This document shows positions 16,093 to 24,321 of a stretch of DNA of 33,733 nucleotides, in pieces. The translations under genes were made by a program, and so were the position numbers. Where the stretch lies: positions 1-33,733 of the forward strand of contig JAQBQD010000136.1 in assembly GCA_028287185.1 (NCBI GenBank), in the 5' to 3' direction. The stretch is from Gemmatimonadota bacterium. Lineage in GTDB: Bacteria; Gemmatimonadota; Gemmatimonadetes; Longimicrobiales; Longimicrobiaceae. Each line of letters begins with the position of its first letter. The stretch's first letter is position 1. Below the pieces are notes generated by a model. It searched no databases and was not told the DNA's origin. It was given only the letters and a program-made list of their open reading frames with translations.

Positions 16093-16123
16093 ACGGCGCC
16101 CCCGTGGATCACGAGGGCGCCGT
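16093..16123. terminator. Hairpin terminator for the Ser/Gly-rich protein gene
   Basis: Bases 16093-16106 pair with 16110-16123 (14 positions, one mismatch) around a 3-base loop. It lies 36 bases past the stop of the minus-strand gene ending at 16159. Confidence 0.65.
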
Positions 16124-16158
16124 TCGGCATTGTGGCGGATCGGTCCGCCGGCCGCGTG

Positions 16159-17061
16159 CTAGAACGCGCCGGACGAGCCGCCCGTGGTCGATCCCGGCGA
16201 GCCGCCGGCCGCGGAGCCGCTGGAGCCGGTGGTCGTGGGCCCGGTGGAGCTTCCGGTGGACGAGCCGATCCCCGAGCCAGGCACATTGCCGCCGCCCGTT
16301 CCCAGGCCCGGGCCACCCGTCCCCAGCGTCGAGCCGGAGGATGAGCCGCCGGTCGAAGATCCGAGGCCGGAGCCCGACGACGAGCCACCTGCAGCCCCCA
16401 GCGAGGAGCCGGACGACGATCCGCCGGTGGAGCCCGGGGACGAGCCGGACGACGTGCCGCCCGAGGCACCGAGCGCCGACCCGGACGACGAGCCCCCCAG
16501 CGACGATCCCGACGTCCCGGCGGAGCTGCCCGGCGACGAGCCGGCGGATGCGCCCGAGGTGCCCGTGCCGGTGTGGCTCTGCACGCCGGTGCGGGCGCGG
16601 TCGAAGCCGTGCTTCACGCGCGACTCCAGCTTGTCCCACTCGCCGTGCACGTCGTCCTTCCACCCGCTGCGAAGGTCGCCCCGCACCGAGTCCCATTCGC
16701 GGTCGCGGTAGTCGGGGTTGGACCCGGCGATGTGGCCGGCGGCGTAGCCCGTGCGGGCGCGGTCGTAGTCCAGGTCCGCGGGACGCGTGGCGTCGGCGTC
16801 GAAGTGCGCGCGGTACGCCTTGTCGTCGTCCTCCGTGTAGTGGGCCGCGGCCTCGGACACCGAGCGGCCCGCCCACCAGCCGCCCACGGCGCCCGCGATG
16901 CCGCCGATGAGCGTTCCGATGGGCCCGCCGACCGAGCCGATGGCCGCGCCCGCCAGCACGCCGCCGATGCCGCCCACGCCCTCGCCCAGCTCGTCGCCGT
17001 GGCTGGGCTCGTGGGCGTGGTGCACGCGGTCGACGGGAGAATGTTCGTCGTGGCTTTCCAT
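16159..17061 (-). CDS. Glycine-zipper protein with long Ser/Gly-rich low-complexity tail
   Basis: A 300-residue protein of unknown function. Residues 1-28 are charged and His-rich. Residues about 29-68 form a glycine zipper (GVGGIGGVLAGAAIGSVGG, then GTLIGGIAGAVGGWWAGRS), a membrane- or oligomer-forming motif. Residues about 70-155 are charged and contain two DxDRARTGxxAGH/DRARTGVQ-like segments and YRDREWDSVRGDL. From about 165 to the end the sequence is almost only Ser, Gly, Thr, Ala and Pro, in imperfect GSSSGS/GGSSSGSSLG units. The tail resembles disordered or surface linkers. ATG 17061 has GGAGG 8 bases upstream. The charged middle part looks like stress-related (general stress/hydrophilin) proteins, but that is only a suggestion. 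Confidence 0.8.
   Translation of the reverse strand: MESHDEHSPVDRVHHAHEPSHGDELGEGVGGIGGVLAGAAIGSVGGPIGTLIGGIAGAVGGWWAGRSVSEAAAHYTEDDDKAYRAHFDADATRPADLDYDRARTGYAAGHIAGSNPDYRDREWDSVRGDLRSGWKDDVHGEWDKLESRVKHGFDRARTGVQSHTGTGTSGASAGSSPGSSAGTSGSSLGGSSSGSALGASGGTSSGSSPGSTGGSSSGSSLGAAGGSSSGSGLGSSTGGSSSGSTLGTGGPGLGTGGGNVPGSGIGSSTGSSTGPTTTGSSGSAAGGSPGSTTGGSSGAF
16162..16563 (-). repeat. Low-complexity Ser/Gly codon repeat
   Basis: Encodes the imperfect GGSSSGS-type units of the preceding gene's C-terminal tail. On the plus strand it appears as repeated GAGCCG/GACGAGCC/CCGGAC words. It is a likely site of length variation. Confidence 0.7.
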
Positions 17062-17421
17062 CGCGTTGACCTCCGCTGCGGGTTCGCTGCGCTTCGCACC
17101 CGCGTGCGAGCCGGCCCCGTGGCCGCACCGCGCCCGGCTTCTCCGCCCGCGGTGGCGAGGCCCGCGAATGCACGTCACGGGCCACGATCTCGCCATTCCG
17201 CGCGCGCCGTTCCCGTGTGTCAACCGCTTGCAGCGCAATCCCGTACGTGTCGAGGATCACGCACGCCGCGGGGCGGTTGAAACAGTGGCAACGACCACGC
17301 GAAGCCTCCTTGCGAGGCTGGGTTCCGCGATGTTTCGAGTTCCGCGTGGTCGCGGTTCCGCGGCGGAGCTCCGCGTCCAACGACTCTCGATCGGACGTGG
17401 GAAGGGGCGGCGAAGCGGGCG
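17062..17421. other. Intergenic region with nested inverted repeats
   Basis: About 360 bases between two minus-strand genes. It contains a possible structured element at 17292-17352: CGACCACGCG (17292-17301) with CGCGTGGTCG (17343-17352), an inner stem AGCCTC/GAGGCT (17303-17308, 17314-17319), and GTTCCGCG three times between 17320 and 17362. No gene supported. Confidence 0.45.
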
Positions 17422-18339
17422 CTACCGGCCGTCCAGCCGGCGCAGCTCCTTCGGGATCTCGTCCAGCAGCTCTCGGGCGAGGAAGCCCACGGGGCCCATG
17501 CGGCGGGCCAGCGTGTTGCCCGCGGCGCCGTGCAGCGCCACGCCCCACAGCGCCGCCCGGAGCGGGTCCGTGTCGCGCGCCGCCAGCCCGGCGACGATGC
17601 CCGCGAGCGTGTCGCCGGAGCCGGAGGTGGCGAGACCCACCCCGCCGGCGGCGTAGCGATACACGTCCCCCTCCTGCGAGGCGACGAAGGTCTCGCTTCC
17701 CTTCAGCGCCACCACGCATCGCAGCTCCGCCGCCGCGCGGAGGGCGATCGCCAGCGGGCTCCCGGACACCTCGTCCTTGTCGATTCCCAGCAGGCTCGCC
17801 ATCTCGCCCGCGTGCGGGGTGATGACGGCGCGGCCCCCCAGCGCGTGCAGCGCGCCGCGGTGCGCTGCGAGGACGGACATCGCCTCCGCGTCCAGCACCA
17901 CCGTGGGCCCCCGCACCTCCGCGAGCACCTTGCGGACGAGGTCGGAGACGGCTCCGGGGTCCATCATCCCCGGACCGATCAGTAGCGCGTTCGCCTTCTC
18001 GGCCAGCGCTACGACCTGCGCAGCAGCGGACGAGGAGATCCCGCCGGCGGGCGTCTCGTCCAGCCGCACCACGCGCGCCTCGGGCACGGCGATTCCCACG
18101 AGCGGCGCGATGCTGCGGCAGGTGGCGAGCTGCAGCTTGCCCGCGCCGGCCCGCAGCGCGGCGATGCCGGCCAGCACCAGGGCGCCGGGCATCTCCAGCG
18201 CGCCGCCCAGCACCAGCACGCGGCCGCGATCCTCCTTGTCGCCCCGGTCGTCCAGGCGCGGCAGCGGCATGCGGCGCAGCAGCGCGGGTGTGACGGCGGG
18301 CACCCGCTCTCCGTCCTTCCCGCGGGGCGCGGCGCTCAC
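17422..18339 (-). CDS. nnrD: ADP-dependent (S)-NAD(P)H-hydrate dehydratase
   Basis: A 305-residue ribokinase-like enzyme (PF01256) that dehydrates damaged NAD(P)HX back to NAD(P)H using ADP. Visible motifs are GRVLVLGG and AALRAGAGKLQLAT near the N-terminus, LLIGPGM, VLDAEAM, VITPHAGEM, VALKGS, and the catalytic GLATSGSGDTLAGI with D243. The GTG start at 18339 overlaps the stop of the upstream histidine phosphatase (GTGA), so the two are coupled. The N-terminal NAD(P)HX epimerase (NnrE) half found in many bacteria as a fusion is absent here. Length fits a stand-alone dehydratase. Cytosolic metabolite repair is the expected role. Confidence 0.9.
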   Translation of the reverse strand: MSAAPRGKDGERVPAVTPALLRRMPLPRLDDRGDKEDRGRVLVLGGALEMPGALVLAGIAALRAGAGKLQLATCRSIAPLVGIAVPEARVVRLDETPAGGISSSAAAQVVALAEKANALLIGPGMMDPGAVSDLVRKVLAEVRGPTVVLDAEAMSVLAAHRGALHALGGRAVITPHAGEMASLLGIDKDEVSGSPLAIALRAAAELRCVVALKGSETFVASQEGDVYRYAAGGVGLATSGSGDTLAGIVAGLAARDTDPLRAALWGVALHGAAGNTLARRMGPVGFLARELLDEIPKELRRLDGR

Positions 18340-19103
18340 TTGACGGCCACCGCGGCGTCGGGACTGGAGGTGACGGGCGTGCCCTCGCGTTCCAGCGGCG
18401 CCACGAAGTTGTAGCGCATCAGCGCCAGCTTTCCGTCGCGCCCCAGCCCGGCATCGAACGCGTAGTGCGTGACCGAGCAGTTGGCCACCTCGCCCTCGCG
18501 GTCGATGGCCAGGATCTCCTCCTCGGTCATGCACTCCAGCAGGTAGCGCAGGCACAGCACGATCACCTGGTGGCAGACCACCAGCACGCGCTGCCCGCCG
18601 TGGTGCAGGCTGATGGTGTCCAGGGCGCTGCGCAGGCGCAGGATGACGTCGCACCAGCTTTCGCCGCCGGGCGGCCGGTGGTAGAACTTGCCCAGCAGCC
18701 GGCGGAGCTCGGCCTGCTCCGGATACCGCTCCTCCACGCCGTACCGCGTCAATCGGTCCAGGACGCCGAACTCCTTCTCGCGCAGGCGCTCGTCCACCGT
18801 GTAGTCGCCGGCGTCCGACGCCGGCGCGCCCTCGCCGCGCATGAGCTCGGCCGTGCGGCGGGCGCGCAGGTACGGCGAGACGAGCACCACGTTGGGCCGC
18901 TCGCCGTCGGGCAGGCCCGCGAACCACCGGCCCACGGAGCACGCCTGGCGCTCCCCCAGCGCGCTGAGCGGAACGTCCACGTCGCGCTCGGCGATCTCGA
19001 TGGTGGGCAGCCCGGCAGCGAACGCCGACTCGCTCGCCACGTTGCCCGCGCTCTCGCCGTGCCGCACGATCCAGAGCTGGTCCGGCCACTTCTGCTGCGC
19101 CAT
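18336..19103 (-). CDS. Histidine phosphatase family protein (phosphoglycerate mutase-like)
   Basis: A 255-residue protein of branch 1 of the histidine phosphatase superfamily. The RHG motif is WIVRHGESAGN with catalytic H15; the partner arginine lies in SPYLRARRTAEL; the acid is in REKEFGVLD; the second histidine is in VLVVCHQVI. The PPGGESWCDV loop is typical. Substrate cannot be assigned (phospho-sugar, phosphoprotein or fructose-2,6-bisphosphate type). A GGAGG Shine-Dalgarno sits 4-5 bases before ATG 19103. It overlaps nnrD by 4 bases and forms a two-gene operon with it. Confidence 0.9.
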   Translation of the reverse strand: MAQQKWPDQLWIVRHGESAGNVASESAFAAGLPTIEIAERDVDVPLSALGERQACSVGRWFAGLPDGERPNVVLVSPYLRARRTAELMRGEGAPASDAGDYTVDERLREKEFGVLDRLTRYGVEERYPEQAELRRLLGKFYHRPPGGESWCDVILRLRSALDTISLHHGGQRVLVVCHQVIVLCLRYLLECMTEEEILAIDREGEVANCSVTHYAFDAGLGRDGKLALMRYNFVAPLEREGTPVTSSPDAAVAVK

Positions 19104-19444
19104 CCTTCCTCCGCCTCACGTCGTCCGTTCGCTGCGATCGCAACCCCGGCCGCGGGAGTCAAGGAGCATACCACGCGGGCGTTGGACCCGACCGCGGAGC
19201 TACGGCTGGCGAATTCCGTCGAACGACGGCCGCGAGACTGGACGCGGTCGATGAACCCGGCTCTCTCCGCCGACCACCGGTTTCACAGATCGGGATTCCG
19301 GCGCTGAAACGCTTGTCAGGAAGGAACTTCCGCGCGCGGAGCGGGTCTGTTGCGGGTACGCGCGCTGCGTCGTTTCGCCGGATCGGATGCGACGTGGACT
19401 CGGAATTCGTCCAGAAACCATAGAAACGTGAGATAGGCGGTTAG
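19104..19444. other. Divergent intergenic region
   Basis: About 340 bases between the phosphatase operon (minus) and the YdjM-like gene (plus); promoters for both must be here. Seen: TATGCT on the minus strand near 19170, and a short GGAAGGAACTTCC dyad around 19319-19331. No confident -35/-10 pair. Confidence 0.45.
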
Positions 19445-20050
19445 ATGTCGTTTCCCCCTGCACACATGCTGATCGGCGCCGGGCTCGCGGAGGTCGCGTG
19501 GAGCGCGTCGCCGCGGGTGCTGCGGTGGAAGGCGTGGACGGTGGCTGCACTGGTCGCCGCGCTGCCCGACGTGGACCTGCTGATCGGTTGGGCGTCGCAC
19601 CGCGGCCCCGTGCTGCACGGCACCTTCACGCACAGCCTGGCGGCGGTGGTCGTGTGCACGCTGCTGGCCATCGGCCTGGCGGGCCCGCGCTGGGGCGTGT
19701 ACACGGCGCTGGGATACGGATCGCACCTGCTGGTGGACCTTCTGGACAGCCGGGGCACCACGAACGTGGCGCTGGGATGGCCGTTCACGCGCGCCAGCTC
19801 GTCGGGCCTGGACGCCCTGTTCCAGCCGGTGCCGGTGGAGACCAGCCTGGGCCTGGAGCACGCCATCGGCAGCGTGATGAACCCCACCGCGCTGCGCATG
19901 CTGCTGGAGCAGACGGCGCTCGCCGCCGCCATCTTCGTCGCGCTGCTCGCGGTCGGCCGCGCCGTCCGCCTGGCCCGCGCCCGGTGGCTCCCCATCCGCC
20001 CCGCCCCCCGCGCGGCGGACGAGCCTGACCTGAGCGGCGGCGCGGCGTAG
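19445..20050 (+). CDS. YdjM/LexA-binding-type membrane-bound metal-dependent hydrolase (PF04307)
   Basis: A 201-residue multi-pass membrane protein. It starts MSFPPAHMLIGAGLAE with H7, then has ALPDVDLL (D42, D44), HRGPVLHGTFTHSL (H52, H58, H63) and GSHLLVDLLDSRGT (H94, D98), the conserved His/Asp pattern of the family. The family is also linked to DUF457 and phospholipase-like hydrolases; substrates are unknown. Hydrophobic segments lie at about 30-50, 65-82, 84-100 and 155-177. ATG 19445 is preceded by AGGCGG. It is a single gene ended by a perfect hairpin (20094-20136). Confidence 0.85.
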   Translation: MSFPPAHMLIGAGLAEVAWSASPRVLRWKAWTVAALVAALPDVDLLIGWASHRGPVLHGTFTHSLAAVVVCTLLAIGLAGPRWGVYTALGYGSHLLVDLLDSRGTTNVALGWPFTRASSSGLDALFQPVPVETSLGLEHAIGSVMNPTALRMLLEQTALAAAIFVALLAVGRAVRLARARWLPIRPAPRAADEPDLSGGAA

Positions 20051-20093
20051 GATCGTGCCCGGCCCTCCGGCACGTGTGGCATGGATCGGACGA

Positions 20094-20136
20094 AACGAAG
20101 CCGCCGGCAGCGAATTGCGCTGCCGGCGGCTTCGTT
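20094..20136. terminator. Perfect 19-bp hairpin terminator
   Basis: Bases 20094-20112 pair perfectly with 20118-20136 around the 5-base loop AATTG. It lies between the convergent YdjM-like and luxE-like genes and can serve both strands. Confidence 0.85.
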
Positions 20137-20258
20137 CGGTGGATCGGGCGAGGGGCCGATCCGATCCGCTTGTCGGCTGGTGGACCGATGGATCGGGCGC
20201 GGGCTCGATCGACCGACGCGGGCCACCGTCCCCTTTGAACGTGACGGCGGATGCCGGC

Positions 20259-21404
20259 TCAGCGGCCGATGGCGCTCAGCAGATCGTCCATTGCGATGGA
20301 GCATCCACGGGCTTCGGCGCCGCGCGCGCGGCCCAGCACGCGGAACCCGCCGGGCGCGGTGATGCCCAGGTCCGCGGTCTGGATGGCGGCGACGGAGTTG
20401 AGGTTCGCCAGGTCCATGTGGCGCAGCACGCCGACCTCGCCATGCGCGAGCGGGCGCAGCGTCTCGGGATCGGTGGCCTGCGTGCGCACCCACGGCGGCC
20501 CCGCGTGCAGGCGCTCGCCCGGGTCCGCGAGCCCGCCGCCGGCGACGGCATCGTAGAACTGCGACGACATCTCCGTCATCCCGTACTCGTTCACGCACCA
20601 CTGCGGCGCGATGCCCAGCCGATCCTGGACCGCGCCGTACAGCTCGCCCCGCGTGACTTCGCGCGCGCGTCCCTTGAAGCCGCCGGTGTCCATCAGCCGC
20701 GACCCCTCGGGAAGCCGGAAGCAGGTATCCGCCTCGCGCAGCGCGTCCAGCCAGTGCACGAACGCGAACGCCGTTCCCGCCACCAGCACCGGCTCGCCGG
20801 ACTGCTCGGCTCCGCGCAGCGCTGCCGCCAGCCTCGCGTGGTCGATGCCGCCCGGCGTGTCCACGAACCAGCCGCTGCCCGGCGCCGCCAGGTCGCGCAC
20901 CACCTCGCCCAGCATGTGCGACAGCGACGAGTCCGGCAGGTCCGCGGGGCGGGGCACCAGCGACAGCACGCGAAGCCGCGCCCCGTCCGGCAGCAGGTGC
21001 GCCGCGAAGCCCACCCGCAGCGCCGCGTCGTAGAACGACAGGTCGGGCACGTAGTGCGTGCCGCGCCGCTCGCCGCCCTGCGTGGTGCCGCTGGTGCGGA
21101 ACACCGCCGCCATCGGAGCCGCCGCGCCGCCCACCACCAGCGCCGCCGCCTTGAACGCATCCGTCGGAACCGCCGGCACGTCCTGCCACCGGGCGACCGT
21201 ATCCGGCGTGGTCCCGCGCCGCTCGCAGAACGCTCGATACGGCGCGTTGCCCGCGAACTGGTGCGCGAACACGTCCCGTGCGAGCGCGCCGAACTCCGCA
21301 TCGCCAAGCGGAGCCTGCATTCCGCGCGCGATCACGGCGAGCAGGCGATCGCGGAGCGCGGAGGCGTCGGGCGCGGAGGGCGGTGGGGGGGAAACGTCGG
21401 ACAC
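20259..21404 (-). CDS. luxE: LuxE-like acyl-protein synthetase
   Basis: A 381-residue member of the LuxE family, which activates a fatty acid with ATP to acyl-AMP and forms an acyl thioester on its own C-terminal cysteine before passing it to LuxC. Visible: the start region with HQFAGNAPYRAFC and VPAVPTDAFKAA, the AMP-binding RTSGTTQGGERRGTHY, EYGMTEMSSQFYD, and GRARGAEARGCSIAMDDLL with C368, 13 residues from the end, at the place of the known acylated cysteine. GTG 21404 is chosen because the promoter -10 (21465-21460) covers the earlier ATG 21464; no clear Shine-Dalgarno. No luxA, luxB or luxD is near. LuxC lies 3.4 kb away on the same strand. Confidence 0.88.
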   Translation of the reverse strand: MSDVSPPPPSAPDASALRDRLLAVIARGMQAPLGDAEFGALARDVFAHQFAGNAPYRAFCERRGTTPDTVARWQDVPAVPTDAFKAAALVVGGAAAPMAAVFRTSGTTQGGERRGTHYVPDLSFYDAALRVGFAAHLLPDGARLRVLSLVPRPADLPDSSLSHMLGEVVRDLAAPGSGWFVDTPGGIDHARLAAALRGAEQSGEPVLVAGTAFAFVHWLDALREADTCFRLPEGSRLMDTGGFKGRAREVTRGELYGAVQDRLGIAPQWCVNEYGMTEMSSQFYDAVAGGGLADPGERLHAGPPWVRTQATDPETLRPLAHGEVGVLRHMDLANLNSVAAIQTADLGITAPGGFRVLGRARGAEARGCSIAMDDLLSAIGR

Positions 21405-21459
21405 GGGGCAGTCGATCAGGATGCGAGCGGACGCGGACCCTCCGCCTCCCAAGGCGGGA

Positions 21460-21488
21460 AACATAGCCTGGCCGTCCGGTGGGACCAA
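21460..21488 (-). promoter_or_regulatory. Putative promoter for luxE-like gene
   Basis: Minus strand TTGGTC (21488-21483), 17-bp spacer, TATGTT (21465-21460). This implies that the gene has its own promoter and that translation begins downstream, at GTG 21404. Confidence 0.5.
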
Positions 21489-21555
21489 CCTCCGCAGGCG
21501 ATGTGATGTCCGGTCGCGACTTCGCGGAGCGTTTCATCGGCCCAGGCGCCGGCCT

Positions 21556-21608
21556 CGGGTTGGAGACGCGGGGCTGCCATGACGACGAAGCCCGCCTCCG
21601 CGGGCTCC
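21556..21608. repeat. Dispersed intergenic repeat family 1, copy 1
   Basis: Aligns without gaps to 32243-32295. Shared blocks are CGGGTTGGA, CGGGG, TGCCATG, GAAGCCCGCC and GGGCTCC in the same order. The 3' part forms a hairpin. Both copies lie in gene-free spacers upstream of a signal-peptide-bearing or acyl gene. Confidence 0.6.
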
Positions 21609-21745
21609 CGCGACGTGCGTCGGCGCGCTCGACCGGCTGGGTGATGCGAGGGATTACGTGGACGGTGGCCGCGGTGCCGGCTCGTCGCACGGCGAAACCC
21701 GTCGGACGGACACCCTGTGTCCTCAGCACGTCGCGAGAAGGCGAA

Positions 21746-21771
21746 GGGCGCCGCGATCCTCCGCGGCGCCC
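21746..21771. terminator. Hairpin terminator after dacB
   Basis: GGGCGCCGCG (21746-21755) pairs perfectly with CGCGGCGCCC (21762-21771), 33 bases past the minus-strand stop. Confidence 0.7.
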
Positions 21772-21804
21772 GCTCACCATCCACCGAACGAAACGGCGGT
21801 TACC

Positions 21805-23295
21805 CTACCGGTTGAGCTCCGCGAGCATGTTGCCCAGGGACTGCTGGATGCTGCGGGCGCCGGAGGTGTTGCGGCCGTTGTAGAGGAGCGAGAAGACGAT
21901 GCGCTCGCCGTTGCGGGCCTTCACGAAACCCGAGAGCGTGCGCACGCCTTTGATGTAGCCCGTCTTGGCGTGCAGGTTGCCCTTTGCGGGCTCGGCCAGG
22001 AACAGGTGCTTGAGGGTGCCGTCGCGGTCGCCGCCCACGGGCAGCGACTCGTGGAACACCTCGCGCCAGGGCTGGTGGTCGGCGTAGGTCAGCGCGCGCG
22101 TCATGGCCAGGGCGGTGATGCGGTTGTCGGCCGAGAGGCCCGACCCGTCCGCCTGCCAGAGCTGGCCGTACGGCACCCCGGCGCGCTCGTGGTAGAACTT
22201 CGCGGACGCGGAGCCGCCGGTCCTGTAGCTGCCGTGCCCCAGCATGTGGGCCTGCGCGGCCTGCCACAGGTGCTCCGCGAAGAAGTTGTCCGACTCGCGG
22301 TCCATCTTGTGGACGATCATCGACAGCGGGATGGAGTAGTGCCGGTGCATGAGCTTGGCGCCCGCGGGCGTGGCTCCGCGCACGGCGGCCCCGCGCACCT
22401 CGACGCCCGCCTCGCGCAGCGCCTGCCGCAGCCCCGCCGCCGCCATCACCGCCGGGTCCTGCACGCCCACCATGTAGCGCCGGAACTGCGATCCGGTGAT
22501 GCCGCCGCGCAGGATGACGGTGTCGTTGTCGGGCTTGCGCACCGCGAATCCGCGCCCGCCGCCCCGCGCCTGGTTCAGCACGGGGATCTCCGGGGCGTCG
22601 GGCACCAGCTTGTAGGCCCCGTTCTGCACCTCCACCCAGATCAGGTTGCGCTGGAAGGCCAGCCCGCTCACGGTGGGGGCGTAGGCGCTGACGCCGTTGC
22701 CCGTGTCCTTGGGCCAGTTGGGCCCGTGGCGCACGCTGTCGAACACGGTGGCGTCGCCGACCACGCCGCCCTCCACCACCCGCAGCCCCCGCGCCTTGAG
22801 CTGCTGCGCCATGATGCGCAGGGGCGTCATGGGGTCCTTGTCGAACGCGGGGTAGCCGAACGCCGGGTCGCCCGAGCCCTTGAGGATCACGTCGCCGTGC
22901 AGCACCCCGTTCTGGATGGGCGCGGACACCAGCACGTCCGTGGGAAAGCGGTAGTCGGGCCCCAGCACCGAGAGCGCCCAGACCGCCGTGAACACCTTGT
23001 TGTTGGATGCGGGGGTCAGCGCGCGCTCGGCGTTCACGGCGAAGAGCGGCTCCTTGCGGTCCACCGACCACGCCATGATGCCCCACTCGGGGTTGCTGCC
23101 CACCAGCGCCTCGGCCTGCGCCTGCAGCGCCCCGCCGGTGGCCGCGCTCACCGCCGAGGCCGAGGCCAGCGCGGCGGTGGAAGCGGTGGCGGGCGGGGGC
23201 GCCGGGGCGCGGGGGGCGGCCGCGGGGACGGCCATCCCGACCATCGCCACGGCCGCGGGCACGGCCAGCAGGGGCAGCATGGAGCGGTACTTCAT
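21805..23295 (-). CDS. dacB: D-alanyl-D-alanine carboxypeptidase/endopeptidase (PBP4-type, peptidase S13)
   Basis: A 496-residue periplasmic serine peptidase of family S13. Signal peptide about residues 1-26, then an Ala/Pro-rich linker to about 55. The three active-site motifs are S97-N-N-K100 in TPASNNKVF, S335-D-N337 in RESDNFF, and K444-T-G446 in HAKTGY. All are intact, so it should cleave D-Ala-D-Ala termini or cross-links of peptidoglycan. The large insert between SxxK and SDN is as in PBP4. ATG 23295 is chosen for the signal peptide; GTG 23313 is an in-frame alternative. The zinc-ribbon membrane protein gene ends 22 bases upstream, so they are probably co-transcribed. Confidence 0.93.
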   Translation of the reverse strand: MKYRSMLPLLAVPAAVAMVGMAVPAAAPRAPAPPPATASTAALASASAVSAATGGALQAQAEALVGSNPEWGIMAWSVDRKEPLFAVNAERALTPASNNKVFTAVWALSVLGPDYRFPTDVLVSAPIQNGVLHGDVILKGSGDPAFGYPAFDKDPMTPLRIMAQQLKARGLRVVEGGVVGDATVFDSVRHGPNWPKDTGNGVSAYAPTVSGLAFQRNLIWVEVQNGAYKLVPDAPEIPVLNQARGGGRGFAVRKPDNDTVILRGGITGSQFRRYMVGVQDPAVMAAAGLRQALREAGVEVRGAAVRGATPAGAKLMHRHYSIPLSMIVHKMDRESDNFFAEHLWQAAQAHMLGHGSYRTGGSASAKFYHERAGVPYGQLWQADGSGLSADNRITALAMTRALTYADHQPWREVFHESLPVGGDRDGTLKHLFLAEPAKGNLHAKTGYIKGVRTLSGFVKARNGERIVFSLLYNGRNTSGARSIQQSLGNMLAELNR

Positions 23296-23317
23296 GGGAG
23301 CGACGCCTTGCACGGGT

Positions 23318-23839
23318 TCAGCTCGGTTCGGTGGCGAGCGTCGGCTGCACCTCGGCCGGGGGCGCCGCCAGGGGCACGGCGACGACGGGCTGCGGAGGGT
23401 GCACGGGCTCCACCGCCGACGGGTGCGCGCCCGCGTGCGTCAGCTCCAGGAGCTGCTGCTGCACGCGGAAGCTGGCGCGGGTGTTCTCCTCCACGTCGAT
23501 GGCCAGCTCGAAGAAGGCGGCCACCGAGAACATGGCGACCGCCGCCACGACGGTGCCCAGCAGCGCTCCCAGCCCCTGCGCGTACGAGGTGCGGTCGTTG
23601 CCCATGGAGGAGACGAAGATCAGCACGCCCACCAGGATGGTGATGACCCCCAGGAAGCGCAGGAACCCCAGCAGGAAGCGCAGGTTGCTGTAGCGGCGCT
23701 CCACGCCCGCCAGGCGACCGGGCGTGCGCCGCTCGGTGAGCAGCGCGCCGCACTTGGGGCAGCGGTCCAGCTTGGGGTCGTCCACCACGGTGCCGCACTG
23801 CGTGCATTCCACCGGGGTCGCGAACAGGTGCAGGGACAT
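23318..23839 (-). CDS. Zinc-ribbon membrane protein
   Basis: A 173-residue protein of unknown function. The N-terminus has two CxxC pairs, ECTQCG (C12, C15) and RCPKCG (C27, C30), forming a cytoplasmic zinc ribbon. Two hydrophobic segments follow, about residues 53-79 and 91-114. The end is Pro/Ala/Val-rich and probably disordered. It lies 22 bases upstream of dacB and may be in one operon; a link to envelope work is possible but unproven. No strong Shine-Dalgarno; start chosen because the zinc ribbon begins at once. Confidence 0.75.
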   Translation of the reverse strand: MSLHLFATPVECTQCGTVVDDPKLDRCPKCGALLTERRTPGRLAGVERRYSNLRFLLGFLRFLGVITILVGVLIFVSSMGNDRTSYAQGLGALLGTVVAAVAMFSVAAFFELAIDVEENTRASFRVQQQLLELTHAGAHPSAVEPVHPPQPVVAVPLAAPPAEVQPTLATEPS

Positions 23840-23979
23840 ATGCCGTCAGCCGAAGGCTCTGGAGGGGTGGCGCGGGCCCGGGCCGGGGGCGCGTGCGCCC
23901 GCCGACCGCGGCGCTCCGCAGGTCTCGTCCGAACCCTCTTGCGGGAGCAACGGCCGTGCCACGGAACGAGATAGCTCGG

Positions 23980-24321
23980 TCAGGCCGCCACCGCGCGGGG
24001 CATCTCCACCGCCCGCGCCGGCACCGCGCCCACCGCCTCCGCCAGGCGCCGCATGCGCTGGACGGCGGCATCTTGCTCCGTGCGCACCCGCACGCAGACG
24101 AAGCGCCGGCAGGCCCGGCACTCCAGGTCGTAGCCCACCGCGTCCGCGGGAAGGACGTCCGCCAGGCGCGACACGGGCCGCACCTTCAAAGTCGCGCCAC
24201 ACCCGGGGCAGCAGGCCCGCTCGCCGGCGGCGGTCCGCCCTTCGACGATGCGACGTTCGCGGGTGGTGAATGCGCGCCAGGAGCCGACGCGGAGAACGGT
24301 GGAGGAGGTCCGCTTGGGCAT
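23980..24321 (-). CDS. Small hypothetical zinc-ribbon protein
   Basis: A 113-residue protein I cannot name. It has CCPGCGATLKV (C38, C41) and ECRACRRFVCV (C68, C71), a likely split zinc ribbon with about 26 residues between the knuckles, and a helical, basic C-terminus. ATG 24321 (MPKRTSST) is preferred; the frame continues upstream to 24579 but that part has poor composition and crosses an AT-richer spacer. It is 140 bases upstream of the zinc-ribbon membrane protein gene, same strand. Could bind nucleic acid; no further evidence. Confidence 0.55.
   Translation of the reverse strand: MPKRTSSTVLRVGSWRAFTTRERRIVEGRTAAGERACCPGCGATLKVRPVSRLADVLPADAVGYDLECRACRRFVCVRVRTEQDAAVQRMRRLAEAVGAVPARAVEMPRAVAA

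Larger units (their letters stand above)
21405..21804. other. Intergenic region with luxE promoter, repeat copy and terminator
   Basis: About 400 bases. It contains the luxE promoter (21460-21488), repeat family 1 copy 1 (21556-21608, itself with an AGCCCGC/GCGGGCT hairpin) and the terminator of the upstream dacB gene (21746-21771). No gene supported. Confidence 0.6.

Noticed and set aside
16162..16563. Possible tandem repeat array of CRISPR type
   Set aside because: The repeated words are Ser/Gly codons of one reading frame without regular repeat-spacer spacing.
19441..21780. Minus-strand frame of 779 codons covering the YdjM-like and luxE-like region
   Set aside because: It is out of frame with luxE and antisense to the YdjM-like gene; part of it only mirrors repeat family 1.
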